64,000 nt of DNA from Leptolinea sp. HRD-7 (GTDB lineage: Bacteria > Chloroflexota > Anaerolineae > Anaerolineales > Anaerolineaceae). The notes beneath the pieces are model-generated. The model worked only from the letters and a program-made list of their open reading frames with translations. It was not told the DNA's origin and did not search any database. Both the position numbers and the translations under genes were made by a program. Positions 43,331 to 51,983 of this stretch are shown here, piece after piece (position 1 is the stretch's first letter; every line of letters begins with the position of its first letter). The stretch covers positions 496,001 through 560,000 of the forward strand of contig AP024710.1 of NCBI GenBank assembly GCA_024363285.1. The letters are read 5' to 3'.

Positions 43331-43699
43331 ATGAAATTTCTGTGGACTACCATCAATGTTAAAGATATGGACGCATCCATCGCCTTTTACAGCGACCTCG
43401 TAGGCTTGAAAGTCTTGAACCGCTTTCCCGCTGGCCCCGGTAAAGAGATCGCCTTCATGGGCAACGGTGTTAACGACGAGACCACCGTTAAACTCATGAC
43501 CGATGCCGGTTTGACATCCATTTCACGCGGAGGATCAATTTCTCTCGGGTTTTCCGTCAACTCTGTGGATGAGATGCTAAAAAATGTGGCAAGTCGGAAT
43601 GTTAAGGTCCAAAACGGACCCTTTGAAACACCCTCTTTTAAATTTTTTACAGTCCAAGATCCGGATGGGTGGAATATTCAGTTCTTTGAGAAAAAGTGA
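43331..43699 (+). CDS. VOC/glyoxalase-like protein
   Basis: 122 residues forming two beta-alpha-beta-beta-beta halves: FLWTTINVKDMDASIAFYSD with LVGLKVLNRF, and ISLGFSVNSVDEMLKNVASR with FFTVQDPDGWNIQFFEKK. This is the vicinal oxygen chelate fold of glyoxalase I, extradiol dioxygenase and bleomycin-resistance proteins. A metal-binding His/Glu set is not obvious, so enzyme activity is uncertain. It is divergent from the XRE regulator 142 bases away. Confidence 0.82.
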   Translation: MKFLWTTINVKDMDASIAFYSDLVGLKVLNRFPAGPGKEIAFMGNGVNDETTVKLMTDAGLTSISRGGSISLGFSVNSVDEMLKNVASRNVKVQNGPFETPSFKFFTVQDPDGWNIQFFEKK

Positions 43700-43717
43700 C
43701 CTTTATCGAAAAGCCGA

Positions 43718-43750
43718 AACACTTCAACCGAATGGTTGAAGTGTTTTTTA
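43718..43750 (+). terminator. Intrinsic terminator after the VOC gene
   Basis: AACACTTCAACC (43718-43729) and GGTTGAAGTGTT (43734-43745) form a perfect stem with a 4-base loop and are followed by T5. The 200 bases between it and the DegV start contain no clear gene. Confidence 0.88.
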
Positions 43751-43965
43751 TTTAAACGCCTACCCAGAAAATAAAGGATCAGACATATCCACGGCATATA
43801 AAAATGTGCCCCAGGCTATGACGAAAGTCGCTGGTTGACAATCCATCAGACGAATATACTTTTTTTCGTCCATGAAAACGAACAACGATTCTCGTCTGGG
43901 GTGTTAATCTTGATAGATACCTTCTACCGGGTAATATTTCACCTGAATTAATAGGAGTCTCCACC

Positions 43966-44853
43966 ATGCCAGATTTTGTCATCACCTGTTGTTCCACCGC
44001 TGACCTGCCCCTTGAACATCTTCAAAAGAGGAACATACCATTTGTATGTTTCCATTTCACCATGAATGGCAGGGAATATCCTGACGATCTGGGACAGACA
44101 ATATCATTTGATGATTTTTACGCGCAAATCGCCGCCGGAGCCATGCCTACAACATCGCAGGTGAACGTCAACCAGTTCATTGACTTCTTTGAACCCTTCC
44201 TAAAACAGGGAAAAGACATTCTGCATATCTCGCTTTCATCCGGAATATCCGGCACATATAATTCAGCCGTTTTAGCCCGGGAACAACTGACCCAGAAATA
44301 TCCAGAAAGAAAAATCACCACAATTGATTCACGAGGCGCATCCTCCGGATATGGCCTTCTGGTGGATTCAGCGGTGGATATGAAAGACACCGGTGCTTCG
44401 ATGGATGAAATTCATCAGTGGGTGGAAGAAAATAAACTGAAGATACACCACTGGTTTTTTTCAACCGACCTCACCCATTACAAACGCGGCGGACGGATTT
44501 CAGCGGCGTCAGCGGTGGTTGGCGGACTGTTGAACATCTGCCCGCTGATGAACATGGATAATCTCGGACGGCTGATACCCCGCGAAAAGATCCGCGGGAA
44601 GAAGCAGGTCATCCGCGCCATTGTGGAAAAAATGGAACAGCACGCGCAGGGCGGCCTGGATTATTCCGGCAAGTGCTTCATCTCCAACTCCGCCTGTTAT
44701 GAAGACGCCCGCGCGGTGGCCGACATGATCGAAGAAAAATTCCCGCATCTGAATGGGAAAGTGATGATCAACAGTGTAGGGACGGTCATCGGGTCGCATA
44801 CCGGGCCGGGAACGGTCGCGCTATTCTTCTTTGGAGATGAACGAGTAAAATAA
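43966..44853 (+). CDS. DegV-family fatty-acid-binding protein
   Basis: 295 residues. The family features are the start VITCCSTADLPLEHLQKRNI, MPTTSQVNVNQFIDFFEPFL, ILHISLSSGISGTYNSAVLA, a Ser-Arg region TIDSRGASSGYG, and the C-terminal VGTVIGSHTGPGTVALFFFG. DegV proteins (FakB type) bind a fatty acid for phosphorylation by a FakA kinase, the first step of exogenous fatty acid use. No FakA gene is nearby. A second DegV gene is at 57.4 kb. Confidence 0.9.
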   Translation: MPDFVITCCSTADLPLEHLQKRNIPFVCFHFTMNGREYPDDLGQTISFDDFYAQIAAGAMPTTSQVNVNQFIDFFEPFLKQGKDILHISLSSGISGTYNSAVLAREQLTQKYPERKITTIDSRGASSGYGLLVDSAVDMKDTGASMDEIHQWVEENKLKIHHWFFSTDLTHYKRGGRISAASAVVGGLLNICPLMNMDNLGRLIPREKIRGKKQVIRAIVEKMEQHAQGGLDYSGKCFISNSACYEDARAVADMIEEKFPHLNGKVMINSVGTVIGSHTGPGTVALFFFGDERVK

Positions 44854-44878
44854 CAGGGCACGTTTTTATCGAATCTTC

Positions 44879-44905
44879 ACGCCAGTCAGGTTGACTGGCG
44901 TTTTG
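44879..44905 (+). terminator. Intrinsic terminator after DegV
   Basis: ACGCCAGTCA (44879-44888) and TGACTGGCGT (44892-44901) pair with a 3-base loop and are followed by T residues. Confidence 0.85.
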
Positions 44906-44982
44906 TATTCCTTGCTGTCCTTATATAATTATGAAAGGCAAGACACAAAGGGGATAATTCAGGCCATTTTGAAAGGATCACT

Positions 44983-46878
44983 ATGAAAAACCGTTTCCAA
45001 TCCATTCCCTTCAAAATCATTTTTGCAACCATTGTTTTTATTTTTTGTGTCTCCGCGACAGGGTTTTCTGCCAGTGAGACACCTCCTATCCCCTGTCGGA
45101 TCGCCTTTGAGACCGACCGAGACGGAAACCGTGAGATCTATGTGATGGAACCGGATGGATCCAACCCGGTCAACCGGACTAACAATCCGGCGGATGACAT
45201 GCAGCCCTCTTGGTCGCCGGATGGCACCAGGATCGCCTTTGTTTCCAACCGGGAAACCGACGGTGAAGGCGGGCAATTTGTTTATGTAATGGATTCCGAG
45301 GGTGAAAACGTCCGCCAATTAAACACGGAAAATGAGAGTACCTGGCCGGATTGGTCACCGGACGGGCGTATGATCACCTATACAGCTTTTGGTGATATCT
45401 ATGCGGTCAACGCGGATGGCAGCGGTGAAGCGGTCAACCTGACCAATTCGCCGGAAGAAGATCAACGTTCCAATTGGTCGCCGGATAGCCAGAAAATACT
45501 GTGGCTCTCGGGTAATAACGGCCGGTATGATATTTTCACCATGAACGCCGATGGATCCAAGAAGAAACAATTGACAAAAAACGCCGCTGTCAACGATGCC
45601 GTCTGGTCAATAGATGGACGGATCTTCGGGCACTGGGATTCAAAAGAAAACGGTTGTTTCAATTGCATCATGAATGCGGATGGTACCAATATCACTAATG
45701 CCGGCGGCAAGGGCGATATCGCAAATTATGTCCCGTTTGTAACAGCCGACGGTCAGCGGATTGAGCTTATCGCCGGTGACTACAGCAACGGCAATAACGA
45801 AATATTGTTGGTCTCGCCAACGTTTCCCGAGGTTTTTCGCAACATATCTCAAAATAAAGCCAATGACATTAATCCTGATTGGCCGGTAATGTGTCTGTCA
45901 GGTTTACAGAGAGAAATGCCTGATAAATCGACTGATCCTGCAACAAAACCGGGTGATCTCACAAAAAAGATGACCTTCGGATATGCCGGTGACAGGGGAA
46001 TGCAAAAAGAACGCGCGCGTGATATGCAGATTGCGTGTGATGAACTGGGCATCGAGTGTGTTTATGGCGAGATGCCTGAACTGGTCAACAAAGGAGTGGA
46101 TGCCATAATCCAGAATACCGATAAAAATTCGGTAAATGGGCTGCAGGATGACATAGTAAATGCCACAGAAAAAGGGATACCCGTATTTCTTCTCGATGCG
46201 GAAACAAAGATCGATGGCTCTTACAGCGTAACTGTTGACTATAACCTCTGGGCAAAGACCAGTTTCGAGTGGATGCTTGAGAAGATTGGCGGAAAAGGTG
46301 AGATCGCCTATTTTGACCTTGATCCGGTTTATCGTTTCCCCGAGACAATAAAAGACCTGCTTTCGCATTATCCTGATATTACTGTCGTAGAATTTCGTGA
46401 TGGGGATTACCCATCCGAAAAAGTAAAACCGGAAACCAGCGATTTTGTGAATATGTATCCTGATTTAAAGGCGATCTGGACCAGTTACTTCAATTTTCAG
46501 GCAATGGATGGTTTGAAATTCAACGGTATTCCCTATGAGAAATGGCCGGTTATGGTCTGCGAAGCTAACCGGGATGGGTTGCTAACCTGGCAGAAGGTAC
46601 AGGCGGAATACCCGAAATTTGATTGCTTCGCATCAGTGAATCCCCCGGGAATTGCGTACGCCGCCATCTATGCCGCGTATTACCTGAAAAGCGGTTATCA
46701 ACTCGATGAAACTGTATTGGGCGGCGAGTTTGGGCGTACTCTGTATGTAGATCTTCCGGTTGTCACAAATGAGAATTTTCGGGAAGAATTAGACGAAATG
46801 GTTAAGAATGACACCCATGTAGTGGACGAATTGATGACCCCGGAAGAGATCAAGGCAAAATGGTTCATTGAAAAATAA
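44983..46878 (+). CDS. Secreted TolB-like propeller fused to a sugar-binding (PBP type I) domain
   Basis: 631 residues. A signal peptide (FKIIFATIVFIFCVSATGFS, about 10-30) precedes about 270 residues of PD40/TolB-type propeller repeats: DRDGNREIYVMEPDGSNPVN, QPSWSPDGTRIAFVSNRETD, WPDWSPDGRMITYTA, SNWSPDSQKILWLS. After a linker (DKSTDPATKPGDLTKK) the last 290 residues form a ribose-ABC type periplasmic binding domain (MTFGYAGDRGMQKERARDMQ, GVDAIIQNTDK, GGKGEIAYFDLDP, PDLKAIWTSYFNFQAMDGLK). The fusion is unusual and suggests that sugar or signal binding is sensed through the propeller. No ABC permease is adjacent. Confidence 0.85.
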   Translation: MKNRFQSIPFKIIFATIVFIFCVSATGFSASETPPIPCRIAFETDRDGNREIYVMEPDGSNPVNRTNNPADDMQPSWSPDGTRIAFVSNRETDGEGGQFVYVMDSEGENVRQLNTENESTWPDWSPDGRMITYTAFGDIYAVNADGSGEAVNLTNSPEEDQRSNWSPDSQKILWLSGNNGRYDIFTMNADGSKKKQLTKNAAVNDAVWSIDGRIFGHWDSKENGCFNCIMNADGTNITNAGGKGDIANYVPFVTADGQRIELIAGDYSNGNNEILLVSPTFPEVFRNISQNKANDINPDWPVMCLSGLQREMPDKSTDPATKPGDLTKKMTFGYAGDRGMQKERARDMQIACDELGIECVYGEMPELVNKGVDAIIQNTDKNSVNGLQDDIVNATEKGIPVFLLDAETKIDGSYSVTVDYNLWAKTSFEWMLEKIGGKGEIAYFDLDPVYRFPETIKDLLSHYPDITVVEFRDGDYPSEKVKPETSDFVNMYPDLKAIWTSYFNFQAMDGLKFNGIPYEKWPVMVCEANRDGLLTWQKVQAEYPKFDCFASVNPPGIAYAAIYAAYYLKSGYQLDETVLGGEFGRTLYVDLPVVTNENFREELDEMVKNDTHVVDELMTPEEIKAKWFIEK

Positions 46879-46902
46879 ACAATACGCCGGGTATGCTTTC
46901 AG

Positions 46903-46931
46903 ACAGCAGGGCAAATAACCCTGCTGTTTTT
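46903..46931. terminator. Bidirectional terminator
   Basis: ACAGCAGGG (46903-46911) and CCCTGCTGT (46919-46927) form a perfect stem followed by TTTTT, between the fusion gene and the convergent gluconokinase. Confidence 0.8.
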
Positions 46932-47427
46932 ATTTATTGTCTCTTCTTAATAAAAGCAGGACTTTCATAACAATATCATCCACTGGATAATCCACATCCA
47001 GTGTGATGGCATCCGCCGGCTCTTCCAGTGTTTCGAACTGACTCTTCAACATTTCCGGTTTCATAAAATGACCACCCCGCTTCTTCATACGTTCCAAAAT
47101 CAATTCGTAGGATCCTTTAAGATAAACGAACCTGACATTCCCTGCTGAACTAGACCCCAAAATATCACGGTATGACTGTTTAAGGGCGGAACAGGCCAAC
47201 ACGCCATCATGCCCGGCCTTTGTCTCCGTTTCGATCATGGCAGCCAGTAATGTGAACCATCCGGCTCTATCACTATCGGTGAGGGGGATGCCGGTCGCCA
47301 TTTTTGCCAGGTTTTCCTGCGCGTGGTAGTTATCGGCATCATAGAATGGCACGTTCATTCTCGCCGCAAGCGCTTTACCCACTGTGGTTTTTCCACAACC
47401 GGAAACACCCATCAAAATTATGAACAC
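46930..47427 (-). CDS. Gluconokinase
   Basis: 165 residues, matching the usual size of GntK-type kinases. The P-loop is MGVSGCGKTTVGKALAARM (residues 6-24), with YDADNYHAQENLAKMATGIP for the substrate pocket, LACSALKQSYRDIL, and KKRGGHFMKPEMLKSQFETL with EEP. It phosphorylates gluconate to 6-phosphogluconate, feeding the pentose phosphate or Entner-Doudoroff route. It lies just downstream of the SIS isomerase in the same direction. Confidence 0.9.
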   Translation of the reverse strand: MFIILMGVSGCGKTTVGKALAARMNVPFYDADNYHAQENLAKMATGIPLTDSDRAGWFTLLAAMIETETKAGHDGVLACSALKQSYRDILGSSSAGNVRFVYLKGSYELILERMKKRGGHFMKPEMLKSQFETLEEPADAITLDVDYPVDDIVMKVLLLLRRDNK

Positions 47428-47500
47428 CAGTTCATTTCCATCTTAAAAATTTGCGTGAATAACGTACAGTTATTGTATCAATCATCTTTAAAGTAGATGG

Positions 47501-48538
47501 CTATTTTGTTTCGGTCACTTTGTGAATAATTCGCGGACGATCAGGGTCATGTCCCTTAATACACGATAGATGATAGGCAAATAACTGCGCGGGGACGATC
47601 GCCGCGATCGGGCTCAACCATTCCGGCAGCTCATCAGGCAATTCCACCGGGGTGATGGCCATATCCAGAGCTTCTCTCCGGTTTGAAATGACCATCAGCT
47701 CACCGTTCAGGTCCGTTTTGATACGAATCAGTATATCCATCATCGAATCAAACACTCTGCCCTCCGGCGCCACGGCCATCACCGGAAAGCCCCCGTGCAC
47801 AATAGCAATGGGACCGTGCATAAAATCAGCGGAGGAATACGGTTCCGCGCTAATATAGGTCATCTCTTTCATTTTAAGAGCCCATTCATAAGCGGTGGCA
47901 TAGTTGAAACCACGGCCGAGTACCACCGTTTGCTCCATATAGCGATACCGTTTCACAGCGTCCTGGATCATATCGTCGATTTTCAACATATCGCTCACCC
48001 GTTCCGGGATTTTTTCGAGCGATGCCATACCTGGGCTGTCACCGGCCAGCGCGGCGGATAGCATGGCCAGAACCATCAGTTCGGCCGTATACGTCTTAGT
48101 GGCAGCCACCGCCAGTTCCGGACCCGTCAGCAACGGAAGGACCAGATCCGCTTTGCAGGCAAGCGGTGATTCGGGTTCGTTGGTTATCGCCAGGGTAAGG
48201 CAGTTCTGGCGCCGCCCTTCTTCGATCACGCTGACAATATCGGGTGACTGCCCGGATTGCGAGATTCCGATCACCAGCGCATTCTTCAGGATAGGCGGTG
48301 TCTGATAGTACGTGAACAGCGAGGGTGTGGCCAATGCGACCGGAAGCCCGTTCTTTCCTCCCAGAAGATAATTGGCGTACCGGCCGGCATTATCGGACGT
48401 TCCGCGCGCTGCCAGGAATACGAAATTCACGGAACGCCGGCGGATCTCCGCCGCGGTTTTCTCCACTTCTTTGCGTTGCTCTGTGAAAAGCCGGCGGAGG
48501 CAATCGGGTTGCTGGAAGATCTCGGAATATGTGCTCAT
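47501..48538 (-). CDS. SIS-domain sugar-phosphate isomerase/deaminase (GlmS-like, NagB-II type)
   Basis: 345 residues with two SIS domains but no glutamine amidotransferase domain. Key parts: FVFLAARGTSDNAGRYANYL, LVIGISQSGQSPDIVSVIEE, ELAVAATKTYTAELMVLAML, TVVLGRGFNYATAYEWALKM, and the C-terminal KGHDPDRPRIIHKVTETK, the catalytic-loop end of GlmS. Such single-module enzymes are glucosamine-6-phosphate deaminases (NagB-II) or fructosamine/AgaS-like isomerases. It is divergent from the LacI gene across a shared perfect palindrome, so it is probably in the same regulon. Confidence 0.86.
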   Translation of the reverse strand: MSTYSEIFQQPDCLRRLFTEQRKEVEKTAAEIRRRSVNFVFLAARGTSDNAGRYANYLLGGKNGLPVALATPSLFTYYQTPPILKNALVIGISQSGQSPDIVSVIEEGRRQNCLTLAITNEPESPLACKADLVLPLLTGPELAVAATKTYTAELMVLAMLSAALAGDSPGMASLEKIPERVSDMLKIDDMIQDAVKRYRYMEQTVVLGRGFNYATAYEWALKMKEMTYISAEPYSSADFMHGPIAIVHGGFPVMAVAPEGRVFDSMMDILIRIKTDLNGELMVISNRREALDMAITPVELPDELPEWLSPIAAIVPAQLFAYHLSCIKGHDPDRPRIIHKVTETK

Positions 48539-48580
48539 GGTGTCACCTATTAAATCGGGAAAACTGGAAATGTATTCCTA

Positions 48581-48640
48581 TTGACAAACCGGCGGCTTAT
48601 CCGGTATGATGTAACCGGTTACTGTAACCGGTTACATCAT
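48581..48640 (+). promoter_or_regulatory. LacI promoter with a 35-base perfect palindrome operator
   Basis: TTGACA (48581-48586) and TATGAT (48605-48610) with 18-base spacing form the plus-strand promoter. Overlapping the -10 and start, ATGATGTAACCGGTTAC (48606-48622), one T, and its exact reverse complement (48624-48640) make a 35-base perfect palindrome. It contains two copies of GTAACCGGTTAC, the core shape of LacI-family sites, 13 bases apart. Confidence 0.85.
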
Positions 48641-48654
48641 CAGGAATATCATAC

Positions 48655-49671
48655 ATGAAAACATCCAATAACGCAACCATCCGCGATGTCGCCCGCCTGG
48701 CCGGGGTTTCCGTGGCTACCATAAGCCGCTATCTAAATAAAACGGCACCGCTGGCCGCTGAAACTGCCGAACGCGTAAGATCGGCCATGGAAGAACTGAA
48801 CTTCTCACCCCACCCCGCCGCCCGGAACCTGGCCACCAAACGCACCAACACCATCGGACTGGTGCTCCCGGAAATTGGCGGTGACTACTATACCCCCTTG
48901 CTGCGCGGCATTGAAGCCGCTTCCAGCGAGTCTGGATTTGACCTGCTGATCCATTCCACTCGTCCCCATCAGTCCGGGAACCGTCCGCGCCGCCCATTGA
49001 ACGAACATAATACCGACGGTCTGCTGGTTTTCACAGACGCGCTGGATACACCAGAATTGACCCGTCTGAACTCCATCGGGTTCCCTGTGGTGCTGATGCA
49101 CCAGTCCGCTCCGGAGTCTTTGAAAATCCCGGTAGTCACCATTGAAAACCAGTCCGGCGCGTATCATATCGTTGACCACCTGATCACCGCCCACAACCGA
49201 AGGCGTATCGTCTTTCTTAGAGGACCGGAAAAAAACGAGGATTCAGATGCGCGCGAACTGGGGTACCGCCAGGCATTGAAGCAGCATGGCATACCGGTTG
49301 ATCCATCGCTGATCGCCCGCGGCGGATTTGATAGTACAGGCGCGTATCAAGGGATAAAAGACCTGCTTACCCGCGACATCCAGTTTGATGCCGTATTCTC
49401 TGGTGATGATGACAGCGCCATCGGGGTGCTGGACGCGCTAAAGCAGGCCGGATTGCGTATACCGGAAGATGTGTCAGTCGCCGGGTTTGATGATTCGATT
49501 TTCGCCGGATTACTGTCGCCGCCGTTGACCACAGTGAGAGCGCCGATTGAAGCTGTGGGGCATGAAGCGGTCCACCAGTTGATCCGCCTGATCCGCGGTG
49601 AAGACGCTGACCCAGTCACCACCATTCCTACAGAGGTTATCCTGCGGCGGTCATGCGGTTGTGATTTCTAG
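48655..49671 (+). CDS. LacI-family transcriptional repressor
   Basis: 338 residues. The HTH ATIRDVARLAGVSVATISRY and the hinge HPAARNLATKRTNTIGLVLP are canonical. The effector domain is a periplasmic-binding fold (YYTPLLRGIEAASSESGFDL, VFSGDDDSAIGVLDALKQAG, VSVAGFDDSIFAGLLSPPLT). It should bind the 35-base palindrome in front of its own gene and release it when its sugar ligand is present. It leads the GH4, BadF-kinase and ChbG genes on the same strand. Confidence 0.93.
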   Translation: MKTSNNATIRDVARLAGVSVATISRYLNKTAPLAAETAERVRSAMEELNFSPHPAARNLATKRTNTIGLVLPEIGGDYYTPLLRGIEAASSESGFDLLIHSTRPHQSGNRPRRPLNEHNTDGLLVFTDALDTPELTRLNSIGFPVVLMHQSAPESLKIPVVTIENQSGAYHIVDHLITAHNRRRIVFLRGPEKNEDSDARELGYRQALKQHGIPVDPSLIARGGFDSTGAYQGIKDLLTRDIQFDAVFSGDDDSAIGVLDALKQAGLRIPEDVSVAGFDDSIFAGLLSPPLTTVRAPIEAVGHEAVHQLIRLIRGEDADPVTTIPTEVILRRSCGCDF

Positions 49672-49693
49672 CGCATCATTTGAGAGGATTCGT

Positions 49694-50989
49694 ATGAAAA
49701 TATCAGTAATTGGCGGCGGTTCGACCTACACCCCTGAACTTGTTAATGGTTTCCTCGCCCGGCTGGAAACCCTGCCGGTGACGGAACTCTGGTTAATGGA
49801 TATCGACCCGGTCCGTCTGGATATCGTCGGCGGGTTCGCGAAACGCATGGTAACCCATAAAGGAAATCCATTTAAAGTGGTACTCAGCACCGATCAGCGG
49901 GAAGCCGTGGATGGCGCGGCGTATGTTTCCACCCAGTTGCGTGTGGGGCAAATGCCCGCGCGCCGCGATGATGAATACCTCGGCCGGCGCCATAACCTGA
50001 TCGGACAGGAGACCACCGGAATCGGCGGCATGGCCAAAGCCCTGCGCACCATTCCCGTGATCCTCAGTATCGCGAAAGATATGCGCGAACTGGCACCCGG
50101 CGCGCTGCTGGTCAACTTTACCAACCCGGCAGGTTTGATCACCCAGGCGCTCAGCATGTTCGCGCCGGACGTACCCGCCGTCGGGGTATGTAACGTGGCC
50201 ATACACGCCAAAATGGATATGGCTGCCATGGCCGGGAAACGATTGGGGCGGGCTGTCGACCCGTCACATTGCGAACTTGACACGCTCGGTTTGAATCACC
50301 TGACCTGGCACCGCGGATTCACGGTGGATAGCAAGGATATGTGGCCGGAGATTTTGCGGGAATATATGGAAGAATTGAAAGCCAGTGACAATCCCGACTT
50401 CCCGGTGGATCTGGTGGAAACGCTGCGCGTGATCCCCAACTATTACCTGCAGTACTTCTACCGCACCGGCCGCAAGCTGGCCGACCAGCAACAATGGCCG
50501 CCATCCCGCGGTGAAGAGGTGATGGAGATCGAGAAAGACCTGTTGCGGGAATATGCCGACCCTTCTCTGAACGAGCCACCGGCTGACCTGATGAAACGCG
50601 GCGGCGCGTACTATTCCACCGCGGCCACACAGTTGATGAACGCTCACTTCAACGATCTGGGCGAGACGCATGTGGTCAACACCGTGCATGGCGATGCTGT
50701 TGATAGCTGGCCAGAAGACTGGGTGCTGGAGATGCCGTGCAAAATTGACCGGCAGGGCATTCATCCCCTCCCAGCAGAACCGCTTCCACCGGTTTTCTTC
50801 GGGTTGATCGCGCAGGTAAAATCGTACGAGATACTGACCGCGCAGGCAGCCGTCAGCGGTGACCGGAACACACTGTACCAGGCCATGCTGGCACACCCGC
50901 TCGGGCCGGAAGTGGACGAGATCGAAAGCGTGATGGAAGACCTGTTGACCACCCACCGTCCGTATCTCCCCAACTTCTTTAAGGATTGA
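49694..50989 (+). CDS. Family 4 glycoside hydrolase (6-phospho-beta-glucosidase type)
   Basis: 431 residues from the ATG with GAGAGG upstream. GH4 signatures are present: KISVIGGGSTYTPELVNGFL (NAD-binding), QLRVGQMPARRDDEYLGRRH, LVNFTNPAGLITQAL, GVCNVAIHAKMDM with the metal-binding Cys/His, and LGLNHLTWHRGF. GH4 enzymes use NAD+ and Mn2+ to cleave 6-phosphorylated or free glucosides by an elimination mechanism. In E. coli the enzyme of the chitobiose operon (ChbF) is of this family. With the neighbouring ChbG and kinase, chitobiose-like substrates are the best guess. Confidence 0.9.
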   Translation: MKISVIGGGSTYTPELVNGFLARLETLPVTELWLMDIDPVRLDIVGGFAKRMVTHKGNPFKVVLSTDQREAVDGAAYVSTQLRVGQMPARRDDEYLGRRHNLIGQETTGIGGMAKALRTIPVILSIAKDMRELAPGALLVNFTNPAGLITQALSMFAPDVPAVGVCNVAIHAKMDMAAMAGKRLGRAVDPSHCELDTLGLNHLTWHRGFTVDSKDMWPEILREYMEELKASDNPDFPVDLVETLRVIPNYYLQYFYRTGRKLADQQQWPPSRGEEVMEIEKDLLREYADPSLNEPPADLMKRGGAYYSTAATQLMNAHFNDLGETHVVNTVHGDAVDSWPEDWVLEMPCKIDRQGIHPLPAEPLPPVFFGLIAQVKSYEILTAQAAVSGDRNTLYQAMLAHPLGPEVDEIESVMEDLLTTHRPYLPNFFKD

Positions 50990-51978
50990 TGATGGCACAA
51001 TACTTTCTCGGCGCCGACCTGGGTGGTACCAAGACGCACATTATGATCGCCGATGAGACCGGCCGGGTTATCGGGTTTGGTGAAGGAGGCCCCGGTAACC
51101 ATGAAGGCGTCGGATATGACGTGGTGCGAGAAAGCCTGCACCAGGCCAGCCGGCTGGCATTCTCATCGGCCGGCATCGCCCCGGGCCGCATCACCGGGGC
51201 GGGTTTTGGTATTGCCGGGTATGACTGGCCCAAACAGAAAAAACCGCATGTCGATGTGATCAATTCATTGAATCTGGGTGGCCACCAGGAGTTGGTTAAT
51301 GATACGGTGCTGGGTATTTTGGCCGGGTCACCCCGCCGGTGGGGTATCGCCGTGGTTTCGGGTACCGGCTGCAATTGCTGGGGCTGGGATCAAACCCGCT
51401 CCCGTATTGGCCATGTGACCGGCGGTGGTGTGGATTTTGGTGAGTTTGCCGGTGCCAGTGAATTGATCTTCAAAACGAAATCGGTGCTGGCCAAAGCCTG
51501 GGCTCAGGCTGGCCCGCCGACCGCGCTGGCGGAAGCATTCTGCCGGCGGTACAACGTGTCCTGTCTGGAAGAATTGTTGCAGGGCATCCTGTGTCAGGAT
51601 TTTGACCTGAGCCCGGCGGACGCTCCGCTGGTGTTTGAGGTTGCCCGTACGGGTGACCCGGTTGCCATTGACCTGATCCGCTGGGCAGGCCGCGAGTTGG
51701 GGGAACTGGGCAGTGCGGTAATCCGCCAGTTGCGTTTTGAAGAGGAACAATTTGACCTCGTGCAGATTGGCAGCATGTTTGATGGCAGTCCACTGCTGAC
51801 AGAAGAAATGAAGCGTGTTATCCTTGCCAGTGCGCCAGGGGCCAATTTCATCCGTTTAACGGTACATCCCGTATTAGGCGCGGTATTGCTGGGAATGGAA
51901 ATCACGAACCATCCCATCACGAATGATGTGCGAGAAATGCTCATTCAAACAACACCCATCCGTCAGCCCAACCGGTGA
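50989..51978 (+). CDS. BadF/BadG-type sugar kinase (N-acetylglucosamine kinase-like)
   Basis: 329 residues. The start ATG overlaps the GH4 stop (TGATG), with a second ATG 3 bases later. The ASKHA phosphate loops are GADLGGTKTHIMIADETGRV and VSGTGCNCWGW, with AGFGIAGYDWPKQ between them and the adenosine loop LVQIGSMFDGSPLL. The family includes N-acetylglucosamine kinase and enzyme-activating ATPases; the size and sugar context favour the kinase. It would supply the phosphate that a PTS provides in other bacteria. Confidence 0.85.
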   Translation: MMAQYFLGADLGGTKTHIMIADETGRVIGFGEGGPGNHEGVGYDVVRESLHQASRLAFSSAGIAPGRITGAGFGIAGYDWPKQKKPHVDVINSLNLGGHQELVNDTVLGILAGSPRRWGIAVVSGTGCNCWGWDQTRSRIGHVTGGGVDFGEFAGASELIFKTKSVLAKAWAQAGPPTALAEAFCRRYNVSCLEELLQGILCQDFDLSPADAPLVFEVARTGDPVAIDLIRWAGRELGELGSAVIRQLRFEEEQFDLVQIGSMFDGSPLLTEEMKRVILASAPGANFIRLTVHPVLGAVLLGMEITNHPITNDVREMLIQTTPIRQPNR

Positions 51979-51983
51979 ATAGT

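Noticed and set aside
43830..43865. TTGACA ... TATACT as promoter for the DegV gene
   Set aside because: The spacing is only 14 bases and the position is more than 100 bases upstream; too weak to list.
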